Source: Streptomyces sp. CB01201
GTDB lineage: Bacteria; Actinomycetota; Actinomycetes; Streptomycetales; Streptomycetaceae
Assembly: GCF_002803085.1 (NCBI RefSeq)
Contig: NZ_NNBJ01000001.1
Location: 802,617 to 866,616, forward strand
Direction of reading: 5' to 3'
Length of the DNA: 64,000 nt
Position 1 is the first letter of the stretch, and each line of letters opens with the position of its first letter. Shown in pieces: positions 9,582 through 17,659 of the stretch. A model generated the notes under the pieces. That model worked only from the letters and a program-made list of their open reading frames with translations, was not told the DNA's origin and made no database searches. The position numbers were made by a program, and so were the translations under genes.

Positions 9582-10112
9582 ATGTCTGGTGCGAAGGGGT
9601 CCGGTGTGACGGGGGCCGGCGTGAAGGGCTCGGGCGTGAAGGGGTCGGGCGTGCGGGGTTCGTTGTCCGACGCGGATCTGAAGGTGGTCGGCCCGGCTCT
9701 CAAGGGGGCGCTCGTCGACCTCGTCGACCTGTCGCTCGTGGCCAAACAGGTGCACTGGAACGTGATCGGCCCGCGCTTCCGCTCCGTCCACCTCCAGTTG
9801 GACGACGTGGTGGCCACGGCCCGCCAGCACTCCGACACCGTCGCCGAACGCGCCTCGGCGCTCGGCGTGAACCCCGACGGGCGGGCGGCCACGCTGGCCG
9901 GTGCCAGTGCGATCGGTACGGTGCCGGATGGCTGGATCAAGGACACCGAGGCGGTTCAGGTGCTGGTCACCGCCCTCGGCAGGATCATCGAGCGGATGCG
10001 CGAGAGGATCACCGAAACGGCCGAGCCGGACCCGGTGAGCCAGGACCTGTTCATCACCCTGACGGGCGAGTTGGAGAAGCACGCCTGGATGTTCCAGGCG
10101 GAGAACAGCTGA
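9582..10112 (+). CDS. dps: Dps-family ferritin-like DNA-protection protein, 176 aa
   Basis: Four-helix ferroxidase fold of the Dps/bacterioferritin-comigratory group: the metal-site helix reads LVAKQVHWNVIGPRFRSVHLQLDDVV (His and Asp/Glu ligands of the inter-subunit iron centre), followed by ARQHSDTVAERASALG and the C-terminal helix LFITLTGELEKHAWMF. Dps dodecamers bind DNA and oxidise Fe(II) with peroxide in stationary phase and stress. The N-terminal 25 residues are an unusual tail of five-residue repeats (GVKGS type) containing Lys/Arg, encoded by 15-bp repeats; basic Dps tails bind DNA in other species. Start ATG 9582 with GGGGAG 7 bases upstream. A 32-bp palindrome immediately precedes. 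Confidence 0.9.
   Translation: MSGAKGSGVTGAGVKGSGVKGSGVRGSLSDADLKVVGPALKGALVDLVDLSLVAKQVHWNVIGPRFRSVHLQLDDVVATARQHSDTVAERASALGVNPDGRAATLAGASAIGTVPDGWIKDTEAVQVLVTALGRIIERMRERITETAEPDPVSQDLFITLTGELEKHAWMFQAENS
9607..9666 (+). repeat. 15-bp tandem repeats coding the Dps N-terminal tail
   Basis: Four units of the type GTGAAGGGGTCGGGC with 15-base period, encoding VTGAG, VKGSG, VKGSG and VRGSL. The unit holds AAGGGG followed 6 bases later by the next GTG, so each copy could in principle serve as an internal initiation site in frame. Confidence 0.85.
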
Positions 10113-10186
10113 CCGAGGGCCCTGGCGCCCCGGGGTGGCCTCGGCTCAGCGGCGGTCGCCGTTCACGTGGCTGGACGGCAGCACGC

Positions 10187-11029
10187 TCAGCTGTGCGCGA
10201 CCTCAAGGCCGTAGAAGGCGACGCGCGCGCCCTTCGTGGTGCTGCTGGAGGACGACTGGTTGTACGAGCCGGCCTTGAAGTACTGCCGGTAGCTGTCGAA
10301 GGAGGACGGGATCGCGTAGTGGGTCGTGGTGCCGTTGACCGTGAGGTCGACGGTGTGGCCGCCCGAGACGGCGATCGTGTAACTCCAGGTCTTGCCGACC
10401 GCCACATGTCCCACCGGGTGCGGTGTCTGGCCGCCCGAAGGCGAATCCTCCGTGCCGAGGACGATGTCGCCGTTGGCCCGGTAGTACAGCTCCACCAGCG
10501 GCTTGGTGGATGAGCCGCCCGTGCCGAGGTGGATCTGCCCGACGCAGACGTTGGACGTCACCGACACCACGCGCAGCGTCGCGTTCAGCCGATGGGACCC
10601 CGCGAGCGACCAGTTCGCGGGGCTGCCGTCGCGGTTCATCTCGCGCAGCTCGGAGCGGGCGTAGTTGGAGTTCGGCGTGGTCACGCCCTTCTCCGGAGCC
10701 CAGAACGTCATCGCGCCGTCACGCGGGTCCGTGTAGAAGTACGTGTCCTGGAAACCGTTCGCGCCCAGGAGGCGGGACGAAGGGATCGTGGTCGGCGAAC
10801 CGGGGGAGCCCACCGGCTCCTGGAGCTCCCACACCGACAGGTCGAAGTTGCCTCCGGGTGCGACCGACGTGCTCGCCGCCGGACCGAACGTGCCGGCGTC
10901 CCCGCTTCTCGGCCCCGCAACGCCGTTGATGGCGTGGGCAGTTGACGCTGGGGGCAGCGCGAAGGCCAGGCTGCTGACGGCGGCGAGGGCGGCGGCGGTG
11001 AGGGGGAGGAGCCGAGGGCGTATGCGCAT
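10187..11029 (-). CDS. Secreted alginate lyase, polysaccharide lyase family 7, 280 aa
   Basis: Signal peptide at 1-33 (ALPPASTAHA), then a single PL7 jelly-roll domain. The three conserved blocks are present: SELRE (in YARSELREMN), QIH (in VCVGQIHLG) and the closing YFKAGSYNQ. These carry the catalytic Arg, His and Tyr for beta-elimination of uronic-acid polymers. In the family, QIH as opposed to QVH has been associated with preference for guluronate-containing substrate, which would be an inference here. AAAGGG lies 7 bases before ATG 11029. No carbohydrate-binding module. A dyad at 11122-11137 may be its operator. No alginate uptake genes are adjacent. Confidence 0.88.
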   Translation of the reverse strand: MRIRPRLLPLTAAALAAVSSLAFALPPASTAHAINGVAGPRSGDAGTFGPAASTSVAPGGNFDLSVWELQEPVGSPGSPTTIPSSRLLGANGFQDTYFYTDPRDGAMTFWAPEKGVTTPNSNYARSELREMNRDGSPANWSLAGSHRLNATLRVVSVTSNVCVGQIHLGTGGSSTKPLVELYYRANGDIVLGTEDSPSGGQTPHPVGHVAVGKTWSYTIAVSGGHTVDLTVNGTTTHYAIPSSFDSYRQYFKAGSYNQSSSSSTTKGARVAFYGLEVAHS

Positions 11030-11065
11030 GGGGGGACCCTTTCGTTCGTGGGGGAAGGGCGTGCC

Positions 11066-11090
11066 TGGTGCTGGGTGCTGGGTGCGGGGT
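11066..11090. repeat. 7-bp tandem repeats (GGTGCTG)
   Basis: GGTGCTG occurs twice, followed by a diverged GGTGCGG, in tandem in the leader of the alginate lyase gene; likely slippage, no assigned role. Confidence 0.5.
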
Positions 11091-11121
11091 CTTCGTTCGG
11101 GTGGGGCGTCCCGCAGTTCAT

Positions 11122-11137
11122 GTTCCGTATGCTGAAC
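11122..11137. promoter_or_regulatory. Candidate operator upstream of the alginate lyase gene
   Basis: GTTCCGTATGCTGAAC has 4-bp complementary ends around an AT-containing centre and resembles IclR-type or similar carbohydrate-regulator sites. It is 93 bases upstream of the lyase start. No IclR gene lies in the window. Confidence 0.35.
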
Positions 11138-11313
11138 GACATGCCGTGATATGAACGGGGAAACCGTAGAACCCTGGCGTGGACCCGTCAATAGATCTGC
11201 GCGTCGCCGTCACGTGAACTCGGCGGCGCCGGGCGCGCGTTGAGGAAACGGGGCCACTGACTGCGGCCGCGGCCAAGTGCGTGTGCCCATGCGCAGCGGG
11301 TACTGGGGATGGC

Positions 11314-11964
11314 ATGGCATCAGAACCACGGCTTCAACGCCGTACTTGGCCGGCGGTGGCGGCCCGTGTCGTCGTGCTGATCGTCGGATTCGTCTGCATG
11401 GTGGCCTTCGCGGTGGTGCTGGCCAAGGCCACCCTGGTTCCCTCGCCGGCGTCCGTCCGGTTCACGCACACCAATCTGCACCCCGGCGATTCCATCCGCG
11501 CCTACCTCGCCCAGCCCGACTGGAAGGACGCGGTGAAGCAGGTCGGCGGCAATGTGGTGCTCGGCATGCCGTTCGGCGTGCTGCTGCCCGTGCTGTTCCC
11601 CAGGACGCGCGGCGTCGCGCGGGTGGTCCTCATGACCGCCTTCGTGATGCTCACCGTCGAAACGGCTCAGGGTCTGCTCGTCACGGGGCGCGCCTTCGAC
11701 ATTGACGACGTCATCCTGAACTCGACCGGCGCCTTCGCCGGTTACCTGCTGCTCGGCCGTCGTCTCGGCCGCGCCCTGCACCCGCGTCGGCAGCACTGGT
11801 GGCAGCGTCGTCCGGCCGATGCGGGGATTCCCGAGGACCGTCCGGTCGAAGCGGCGGACGCGCCTTCCCCCGAAGCCCCTTCGACCGGTGCTTCGGACGT
11901 ACCGATCACTTCGAAGCCGCGCCTGCCCGCCATCCTGCGGGCGGTACGGAAACCGGCGCGGTGA
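11314..11964 (+). CDS. VanZ-family membrane protein, 216 aa
   Basis: VanZ-like domain with four predicted membrane segments: VAARVVVLIVGFVCMVAFAVVLA, GGNVVLGMPFGVLLPVLF, ARVVLMTAFVMLTVETAQGLL and DDVILNSTGAFAGYLLLG. The signature residues are present: N-x3-GMPFG, VETAQ and the acidic FDIDDVILN-x2-G motif. The prototype VanZ gives low-level teicoplanin resistance, but most homologues have no known role. The last 60 residues are a Pro/Ala-rich cytoplasmic tail. ATG 11314 has GGGGA close upstream; an earlier in-frame start at 11281 lacks one. Confidence 0.85.
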   Translation: MASEPRLQRRTWPAVAARVVVLIVGFVCMVAFAVVLAKATLVPSPASVRFTHTNLHPGDSIRAYLAQPDWKDAVKQVGGNVVLGMPFGVLLPVLFPRTRGVARVVLMTAFVMLTVETAQGLLVTGRAFDIDDVILNSTGAFAGYLLLGRRLGRALHPRRQHWWQRRPADAGIPEDRPVEAADAPSPEAPSTGASDVPITSKPRLPAILRAVRKPAR

Positions 11965-12068
11965 GTGAGCCCGTCGGGAAACGGGGCAAGCCGCACCACG
12001 CTTGAGGGCTGGTTGAGGGCCGCGTGAGGGGCTTGAGCGACGACCGAACGACGCGACTGAACGACGAC

Positions 12069-12142
12069 GCCCGGGTGTCCGGCCGCCTCGTACAACTCCC
12101 CTGTCGATGAGTGGAGTTGGCGGAGGCCGGTCGCACCCGGGC
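12069..12142. terminator. Composite hairpin between convergent genes
   Basis: Outer stem GCCCGGGTG (12069-12077) with CACCCGGGC (12134-12142), middle GGCC/GGCC, inner stem CAACTCC (12093-12099) with GGAGTTG (12113-12119). A bidirectional terminator for the VanZ gene and the 12190-12504 gene is the simplest reading. Confidence 0.6.
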
Positions 12143-12189
12143 GTCCGTCGTCCTTCGGTTTTCGCGCCGTCGGTCTTCCCGTTGCTCGG

Positions 12190-12504
12190 CTATTCGGTGA
12201 TGCCCGTGATGGTGGCGTCGCCCAGCGGCGCCTGGTCCTGCGAATAGCCCGCTGTCCGCAGCGCGGCGGAGACCGTCTGGCGGGCCTGCTGCTCGGCGGT
12301 CTTGGTGTCGTCGGCCTCCACCTCCAGGCGGATGCTGAACGCCGAGGACCCGCTGTAGAACGTGAGCATCTCCAGATGCTCCGCCTCGCCCAGCTGGGTT
12401 CCGCGCGGATCGGCGGGGCGCAGGGCGTTCTCCAGGGTCTTGATGGTCGCCTCGGTGCGCTCCGCGAGGAGGGTGCCGGGGATCGTTACGACATAGGTGG
12501 TCAT
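12190..12504 (-). CDS. Conserved hypothetical protein, 104 aa
   Basis: Small acidic soluble protein: a strand MTTYVVTIPGTL, a helix RTEATIKTLENALRPAD, strands around HLEMLTFYSGSSAFSIRLEVEADD, a helix TAEQQARQTVSAALRTAGY and a final strand DATITGITE. The beta-alpha-beta-beta-alpha-beta order suggests a ferredoxin-like fold. I do not recognise the family. It lies 71 bases downstream of the SpoIIE-type phosphatase in the same direction and may be co-transcribed with it. No strong ribosome binding site. Confidence 0.6.
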   Translation of the reverse strand: MTTYVVTIPGTLLAERTEATIKTLENALRPADPRGTQLGEAEHLEMLTFYSGSSAFSIRLEVEADDTKTAEQQARQTVSAALRTAGYSQDQAPLGDATITGITE

Positions 12505-12575
12505 AGAGCTACCGGGTGCCCCGTGGGCCCGCTTCGTACACCCCGCGCTGCGGCGAACGGGGTGCGCGGGCGCGA

Positions 12576-14696
12576 TTACCGGCCGTCCGCGCGGGCTGCC
12601 GGGGCACCGTCGGCCGGTCGGCGGGACGGGGTGACCTGGGCGATCAGCAGGGCGATGTCGTCGTGACGCTGCGGCGGGGGCAGTGCGGCCAGGAGCCGGT
12701 CGCAGGTCGCCTCCAGGGGCAGCCGATGGTGGGTCAGGGAGTCGAGCAGGGCGCGCAGCCGGTCGTCGATGGGCTGGTCCCGGGTCTCCACGAGCCCGTC
12801 CGTGTACAGCACGAGCCGATCGCCGGGCGCACAGTCGACCGTGGTCGCCCGGAAGGGCACGCCACCCACGCCGAGCGGCGCCCCGGTGGGGAGTTGGAGG
12901 AAGCGCGGAGCGCGGCCCGGGCGGTCCCAGATGGGCGGCAGATGTCCCGCGAGCGCGATGCGGCAGCTCGTCCGGTGCGGGTCGTAGACGGCGTACACAC
13001 AGGTCGCCGTGGTCTCGTCCAGCTCGGCGGTGATGCGGTCGAGGTGGCGCAGTACGTCGGCGGGGTCGAGGTCGAGCCCGGCAAGCGTACGGGTGGCGGT
13101 GCGCAACTGGCCCATCGTCGCTGCCGCGTTGATGCCGTGGCCCATCACATCGCCCACGACGAGGGCGGTCTTGTCGCCGGCGACCGGGATGGCGTCGAAC
13201 CAGTCGCCGCCGGCCTCGCCGATCGCCGCGGCCGGCTGATAGCGGTAGGCGACGTCGAGACCGGTGGGCTGGGGCGGCTGGCGCGGGAGCAGGTGCTGCT
13301 GGAGGGCGAGAGCGGCGTGGCGCTGCTGCTGGAACCAGCGCGCGTTGTCGATGCAGACGGCGGCCCGGGTGGCGAGTTCGAGGGCCAGGACGGCGTCGTC
13401 GTGCGTGAAGGGCTGCGGGTTCCTGGCCCGTTTGAGGTCGAGTGCGCCCAGCACCTCGCCGCGCGCGATCAGCGGTACCGCCAGATAGGAGTGCAGGCCC
13501 GCCCCCGCCAACAGGGCGGCCGCCGCTTCGTCGCGGGCGATGTTCGCCAGGTCACCGGGTTCGACATGGCTGATGAGGACCGGCCGGGCGGTCGTCACAC
13601 AGCGGGTGACCAGGCGCTCCGCGTTGTACTTGGCGATGTTGCCCGGGGTGTCGGCGGCCTGGAGGGCGTCGGTGGGATAGGCGGCCGCGACGGCCAGGGC
13701 TCTGATCGCCACGGGTCCGGCCGAGGGGTCCTCGACGGCGCCGCGGCCGTCCAGGACGGAGTCGAGGAGGTCCACGGCCGCGATGTCGGCCAGGTCGGTC
13801 ACCACGAGGTCCGCCAGCTCGTGGGCGGTGCGGTTCAGGTCGAGCGTGGTGCCGATGCGCACCGAGGCACGGGCGATCAGATCGAGGCGGCGGCGCGCCT
13901 CGGCGGCCTCGTTCGCCGCGTGGTACTGCTCGCTGACGTCCACGATCGAAGTCGCGAGGCCGAGGATCCGCCCGCCCGGATCCTCCAGACGGTAGTAGGA
14001 CACGTTCCAGGCATGCTCGGTGGGATCGCCCGGTGTGCGGCCGATCGCCGTCTGGTCCAGGAGCGGCACACCGGTCTCCAGGACCCGTCGCATCGCGGCC
14101 TCGATGTGCTCGTGGTCCAGGAACGGCAGGGCGTCGTGCACCGTACGTCCGATGTGCTCGTCGGGGGAGACGCCGTTGATGCGGGCCAGCGTCGGGTTGA
14201 CGAGGACATAGCGCAGTTCCGTGTCCAGGACGGCGAGGCCGATGGGGGACTGCGACACGAGCCGCACCGACAGTGCGAGGTCGCGTTCCACCGCCCGCAG
14301 CGTGGGCTCGTCCGTGGCGATTCCCAGCGCGTACAGGCCGCCGTGCTCGTCCTGGAGCCGCATGTTGCGGAACTCCACCATCCGGGTGCGGCCGTCCTTG
14401 TGCCGGATGGGGAAGACGCCGGCCCAGGTATCGCCCCCGCTCATCACCCGGGCGAACAGGTCGAGGACCAGCGGCCGGTGCTCCTCGGCGACCAGGAGCC
14501 TCGCGGCGGAGTGGCCGAGGGCGTCCTGCGCGTCCCAGCCGAACAGCTCGTGGGCCTGCGGGCTCCACAGGGTGATCCGCCCGGCCTCGTCGAGGACGAT
14601 GGCCGCGACACCCAGCACGTCGAGGAGGCCGCCCGGCTCGGAGGCGGCGACGCGCACGGGGCTGAGCCGCTCCCCGAATACCTCGGATGTGTTCAT
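12576..14696 (-). CDS. PAS-PAS-GAF SpoIIE-type PP2C phosphatase, 706 aa
   Basis: Soluble sensor phosphatase. PAS 1 about 20-130 (AAIVLDEAGRITLWSPQAHELFGW), PAS 2 about 140-260 (IGLAVLDTELRYVLVNPTLARING), GAF about 270-450 (LHSYLAVPLIARGEVLGALDL), then the PPM/SpoIIE catalytic domain about 480-690 with metal motifs IGEAGGDWFD, VVGDVMGHG, LVLYTDGLVE and RHDDIALLI. These enzymes dephosphorylate anti-sigma-factor antagonists in partner-switching systems that control SigB/SigF-type sigma factors; streptomycetes have dozens. No anti-sigma kinase domain is fused here, unlike many relatives. The winged-helix gene 14855-15181 lies upstream in the same direction. Confidence 0.92.
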   Translation of the reverse strand: MNTSEVFGERLSPVRVAASEPGGLLDVLGVAAIVLDEAGRITLWSPQAHELFGWDAQDALGHSAARLLVAEEHRPLVLDLFARVMSGGDTWAGVFPIRHKDGRTRMVEFRNMRLQDEHGGLYALGIATDEPTLRAVERDLALSVRLVSQSPIGLAVLDTELRYVLVNPTLARINGVSPDEHIGRTVHDALPFLDHEHIEAAMRRVLETGVPLLDQTAIGRTPGDPTEHAWNVSYYRLEDPGGRILGLATSIVDVSEQYHAANEAAEARRRLDLIARASVRIGTTLDLNRTAHELADLVVTDLADIAAVDLLDSVLDGRGAVEDPSAGPVAIRALAVAAAYPTDALQAADTPGNIAKYNAERLVTRCVTTARPVLISHVEPGDLANIARDEAAAALLAGAGLHSYLAVPLIARGEVLGALDLKRARNPQPFTHDDAVLALELATRAAVCIDNARWFQQQRHAALALQQHLLPRQPPQPTGLDVAYRYQPAAAIGEAGGDWFDAIPVAGDKTALVVGDVMGHGINAAATMGQLRTATRTLAGLDLDPADVLRHLDRITAELDETTATCVYAVYDPHRTSCRIALAGHLPPIWDRPGRAPRFLQLPTGAPLGVGGVPFRATTVDCAPGDRLVLYTDGLVETRDQPIDDRLRALLDSLTHHRLPLEATCDRLLAALPPPQRHDDIALLIAQVTPSRRPADGAPAARADGR

Positions 14697-14854
14697 CGTC
14701 GGCCCTTCGTCAGCCCGTCCGGTGCCTCACTCCTGTCCCGGCGCCTTCACCATCTTCTCCCCGCGCGGCGCGATCGGCAGACCAGACGTCGCAAGAGATG
14801 CAGGTGAGCACGGTGAGTGACCCGGGCGGGCGGAGCCCGGCCGGTGCCGCGTGA

Positions 14855-15181
14855 TCAGCGGTTCGACTGCCTACCGCGCTGCTCGTCGTGCTGGGCGAGG
14901 ACGCCGAGGAGGGTGGCGACCGTCAGGCCCGCCTCGGCGGGGTGCCGCAGCTCGGTGCCTGACTCGATCCGGTACGTATTGGAGCGTCCGTGCCGGGTGT
15001 GCGACAGGTAGCCGGCCTCCTCCAGATCCACGATGATCCGCTGGACGGCGCGCTCGGTGAGTCTGCAGTGCGCGGCGATGTCGCGTATACGGGTCTGGGG
15101 ATCGTCGGCGATCGCGGCCAGCACACGGGCGTGGTTGGTGAGGAAGGTCCAGCCGGCGTGTGGTTCAGGTACGGCACCCAT
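14855..15181 (-). CDS. Winged-helix transcriptional regulator, 108 aa
   Basis: One winged helix-turn-helix domain: TFLTNHARVLAAIADDP (helix 1), TRIRDIAAHCRLTERAVQRIIVDLEEAGYLSHTRHGRSNTYRI (helices 2-3 and wing), of the MarR/HTH_24 type that binds DNA as a dimer. A C-terminal helix (EAGLTVATLLGVLAQHDE) may dimerise. The gene is divergent from the ECF41 sigma gene and could share its promoter region. Ligand and targets unknown. Confidence 0.8.
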   Translation of the reverse strand: MGAVPEPHAGWTFLTNHARVLAAIADDPQTRIRDIAAHCRLTERAVQRIIVDLEEAGYLSHTRHGRSNTYRIESGTELRHPAEAGLTVATLLGVLAQHDEQRGRQSNR

Positions 15182-15350
15182 GCCCTCAGGGTAGGTCGTG
15201 ACATTCGTGCAAACAATCAGGGGAAAAAGACTTCACGTAACCCACGTCGTGCATGCGCTCGCCGCCCGCATTCCCAGCACACCACCGTGGATCCTCACCG
15301 TGAGCACACCGCCGCGCATCCCCGCCGTGAAGCACATCACACCATCAACC

Positions 15351-15377
15351 TGTCACGCTTCGCCGGACCGCGGTGTC
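15351..15377 (+). promoter_or_regulatory. Predicted ECF41 autoregulatory promoter
   Basis: TGTCACG (15351-15357), 16-base spacer, TGTC (15374-15377). The published ECF41 consensus is TGTCACA-N16-CGTC, so spacing is exact, with one mismatch in each element. It lies about 53 bases upstream of the sigma factor start, as expected for self-activation. Confidence 0.7.
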
Positions 15378-15429
15378 TCGATGGGCATGCGTGGACCGAC
15401 CGGGCCGCGTGGACGACGGAAAGGGCCGG

Positions 15430-16392
15430 ATGGCGATGTCGGGGAATCGGGGCGGGCGCGGGGAGGAAGCGGCCTTGGATCGGGATCCGCCCATGGTGCA
15501 GGACGCCTTCACCGAGCACCGCGCGCTGCTGTTCACCATCGCCTACGAGATGCTGGGCAGCGCCGCCGATGCCGAGGACGTGCTTCAGGAGAGCTATCTG
15601 CGCTGGAGCGCGGTCGACGCGGCGCGGGTCGACCATCCGCGTGCCTACCTGGTGCGGATCGTGACCCGCCAGGCCCTCAATCATCTGCGTTCGGTCCGGG
15701 CCCGGCGCGAGGAGTACATCGGCACCTGGCTGCCCGAGCCCATCCGTACCGGCCCGGCGGTGAGCGAGGACGTGATCCTGGCCGAGTCGGTGTCGATGGC
15801 CCTGATGCTCGTCCTGGAGACGCTGAACCCGACCGAGCGCGCGGTGTTCGTGCTGCACGACGTGTTCGGCTACACCCATGGCGAGATCGCCGCCTCGGTG
15901 CGCAAAACAGAAGTGACGGTCCGTCAAATAGCCCACCGGGCACGGCGGCACGTCCACGCGCGGCGGCGCCGATTCGAGCCCGATTCCTCGGCTGCCCGCG
16001 AGATCGTCCAGCGGTTCCTGCTCGCGACGTCGGCGGGCGATGTCCAGTCCCTGATGGATCTGATGGCGCCCGATGTCGTCCAGATTTCGGACGGCGGCGG
16101 GAAGGTGACTGCCGCGCGCCACCCGATCACCGGCAGCGCCGAGGTCGCCCGGTTCGTCCTCGGCGTGGCCCGCACCAGCATCACCGAGGCGACCGGGATC
16201 CAGGCCGCCACCTACAACGGCATGCCCGCGGCGCGGTTCCTGAACGACGGCGAACTCGACTGGCTGGTCGCCTTCGAGATCCACGACGGACGGATCGCCG
16301 GCCTCTATGCCATGCGCAACCCGGACAAGCTGCACCGTGCGGACGCGGTGCGCCCACTCGACCGAGGAGAACACCGGCTGTGGAAACCATGA
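15430..16392 (+). CDS. ECF41-family RNA polymerase sigma factor (SigJ-like), 320 aa
   Basis: Sigma region 2 at about 24-90 (AEDVLQESYLRW, RAYLVRIVTRQALNHLR), linker WLPEPI (100-105), region 4 about 122-180 (LETLNPTERAVFVLHDVFGYTHGEIAASV), then a SnoaL-like C-terminal domain of about 120 residues. All three ECF41 hallmarks are present: WLPEPI in the linker, DGGGK (221-225) and NPDKL (297-301) in the extension. In this group the extension replaces an anti-sigma factor and gates activity. Start: ATG 15430 with AAGGG 5 bases upstream; 15373 and 15436 are alternatives. Followed by an overlapping SRPBCC gene. The usual ECF41 partner is an oxidoreductase, epimerase or carboxymuconolactone decarboxylase. 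Confidence 0.92.
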   Translation: MAMSGNRGGRGEEAALDRDPPMVQDAFTEHRALLFTIAYEMLGSAADAEDVLQESYLRWSAVDAARVDHPRAYLVRIVTRQALNHLRSVRARREEYIGTWLPEPIRTGPAVSEDVILAESVSMALMLVLETLNPTERAVFVLHDVFGYTHGEIAASVRKTEVTVRQIAHRARRHVHARRRRFEPDSSAAREIVQRFLLATSAGDVQSLMDLMAPDVVQISDGGGKVTAARHPITGSAEVARFVLGVARTSITEATGIQAATYNGMPAARFLNDGELDWLVAFEIHDGRIAGLYAMRNPDKLHRADAVRPLDRGEHRLWKP

Positions 16393-16838
16393 CTTCCGAG
16401 CGCGTCATCGCCGCTCCCATCGACGACGTCTTCGCCTGGCTCACGACCACCACGAACTACACCCGCTCGCCGCTGGTGCTGAGCTGCCGGCTGGCCCGCA
16501 GGGGCGAGTCGGCGCCGTACGGCGTGGGTGCGGTGCGCAGCCACCTCTGGACGATCGGTTGGCTCAGGGAACGCATCACCCGCTACGAGGCGCCGTACAC
16601 CACGGAGTACATCGTGGAGCGGAGCTTCCCGCCGTCCCGGCACGAGTTCGGCAGCATGACGTTCAGCGAGGTCGACGGCGGAACCCTGGTGCGCTGGACG
16701 ACCCGTGCCGAGATGAAGCTGCCCCTGCTCGGCCCGGTGCTGACCCGCGTCCTGGTACGGCCGATGATCACCCGCTCCTTCGACCGCATCCTCGGCGCGG
16801 CCGACGTGGCTCTCGCGCGCGGGCGAACGCGTTCGTGA
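16380..16838 (+). CDS. SRPBCC-fold lipid/polyketide-binding-like protein, 152 aa
   Basis: START/Bet v1-like helix-grip domain: IAAPIDDVFAWLTTTTNY at the N-terminus, VDGGTLVRWTTRAEMKLP in the central sheet and a long C-terminal helix (MITRSFDRILGAADVALARG). Such proteins bind hydrophobic ligands in a cavity. GTG 16380 has GGAG 10 bases upstream; ATG 16389 overlaps the sigma stop codon as ATGA. Translational coupling to the sigma gene is likely in either case. Its last codons overlap the first copy of the TetR operator repeat. Confidence 0.8.
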   Translation: METMTSERVIAAPIDDVFAWLTTTTNYTRSPLVLSCRLARRGESAPYGVGAVRSHLWTIGWLRERITRYEAPYTTEYIVERSFPPSRHEFGSMTFSEVDGGTLVRWTTRAEMKLPLLGPVLTRVLVRPMITRSFDRILGAADVALARGRTRS

Positions 16839-16869
16839 AGAACTTGTTCGTGACGAACATGTTCGTTAC
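16824..16869. promoter_or_regulatory. Triple TetR-type operator array, 15-bp period
   Basis: GAAC-N2-GTTC occurs at 16825-16834, 16840-16849 and 16855-16864. The first and third extend to perfect 12-bp palindromes (CGAACGCGTTCG, CGAACATGTTCG). The full repeat unit is GAACNNGTTCGTGAM. The array ends a few bases before the TetR start codon and is the natural autoregulatory site. Confidence 0.75.
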
Positions 16870-16875
16870 GCTCGT

Positions 16876-17571
16876 GTGGTGACCCCGCAGCCCTCCACGC
16901 CCCGCAGCCGCCGCGAGCGGCCCGCCAAGCCCGCGCTCACCCATGACGGCATCGTCACGACCGCCGTGCGCCTGATGGAATCCGAAGGCCTGCAGTGCGT
17001 CACCATGCGACGCCTGGCCCAGGAGCTCGACACCGGGCCCGCCTCGCTGTACGTGTACGTGGCCAACACCGCCGAACTGCACGCCGCCGTCCTGGAAGCG
17101 CTGCTCGGCGCGGTGGACCTGACCCCGGTCGACGCGCGCGGCGACTGGCGGGAACGGCTGCTGGGGGTGCTCGGCTCGTACGTCGAGGTGCTGTTCGCGA
17201 ACCCCGGCCTTGCCCGCTCCGCGCTGGTCGCCCGGCCCACCGGCCCTCACTACCTGGCGCTGGTGGAGGGCATCCTCGCGCTCCTCCACGCGGGGGGAGT
17301 GCCGGACGCCCAGGCCGCCTGGGGGGTCGACGTGCTGCTCCAGGTCGCCACGGCGACCGCCGCCGAGCAGTCGACGCGCGCGCGGTCCGGCTCGGCCGAC
17401 GACGAGCACGACGCGCTCGCGGCGGTCCTGCGCGAGGCTTCCGCCGACACCTACCCGCGCATCGCGGCCCTCGGCGGCGACCTCGTCTCCGGTACGCCCG
17501 AGCAGCGCTTCGACTGGATCTTCCGCGCGGTGATCAACGGTACGAAGACCACGCCGCGCGACACCCCGTGA
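16876..17571 (+). CDS. TetR-family transcriptional regulator, 231 aa
   Basis: N-terminal HTH (THDGIVTTAVRLMESEGLQCVTMRRLAQELDTGPASLYVYVANTAEL, residues about 22-70) of the TetR type, followed by an all-helical ligand-binding C-terminus of the TetR_C group that includes tetracycline-repressor-like proteins. Start GTG 16876 (or GTG 16879); no Shine-Dalgarno is visible, so the transcript may be leaderless or start close by. Lies 88 bases upstream of a TetX-like monooxygenase in the same direction, directly after an array of three palindromes. Expected to repress itself, the monooxygenase and perhaps the SRPBCC gene end until a ligand binds. Confidence 0.88.
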   Translation: MVTPQPSTPRSRRERPAKPALTHDGIVTTAVRLMESEGLQCVTMRRLAQELDTGPASLYVYVANTAELHAAVLEALLGAVDLTPVDARGDWRERLLGVLGSYVEVLFANPGLARSALVARPTGPHYLALVEGILALLHAGGVPDAQAAWGVDVLLQVATATAAEQSTRARSGSADDEHDALAAVLREASADTYPRIAALGGDLVSGTPEQRFDWIFRAVINGTKTTPRDTP

Positions 17572-17659
17572 GAGCACCACGGCCCCGGTCCGAACGACCG
17601 CTCACCGCCCACCCCCAGGCAAGGAACTACCGCGCCACGCAAGGAAATGAGGACCCGCC

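Noticed and set aside
12516..14807. A 763-codon plus-strand frame opposite the PAS-GAF-SpoIIE phosphatase
   Set aside because: Composition is shadow-like and every conserved motif is on the minus strand.
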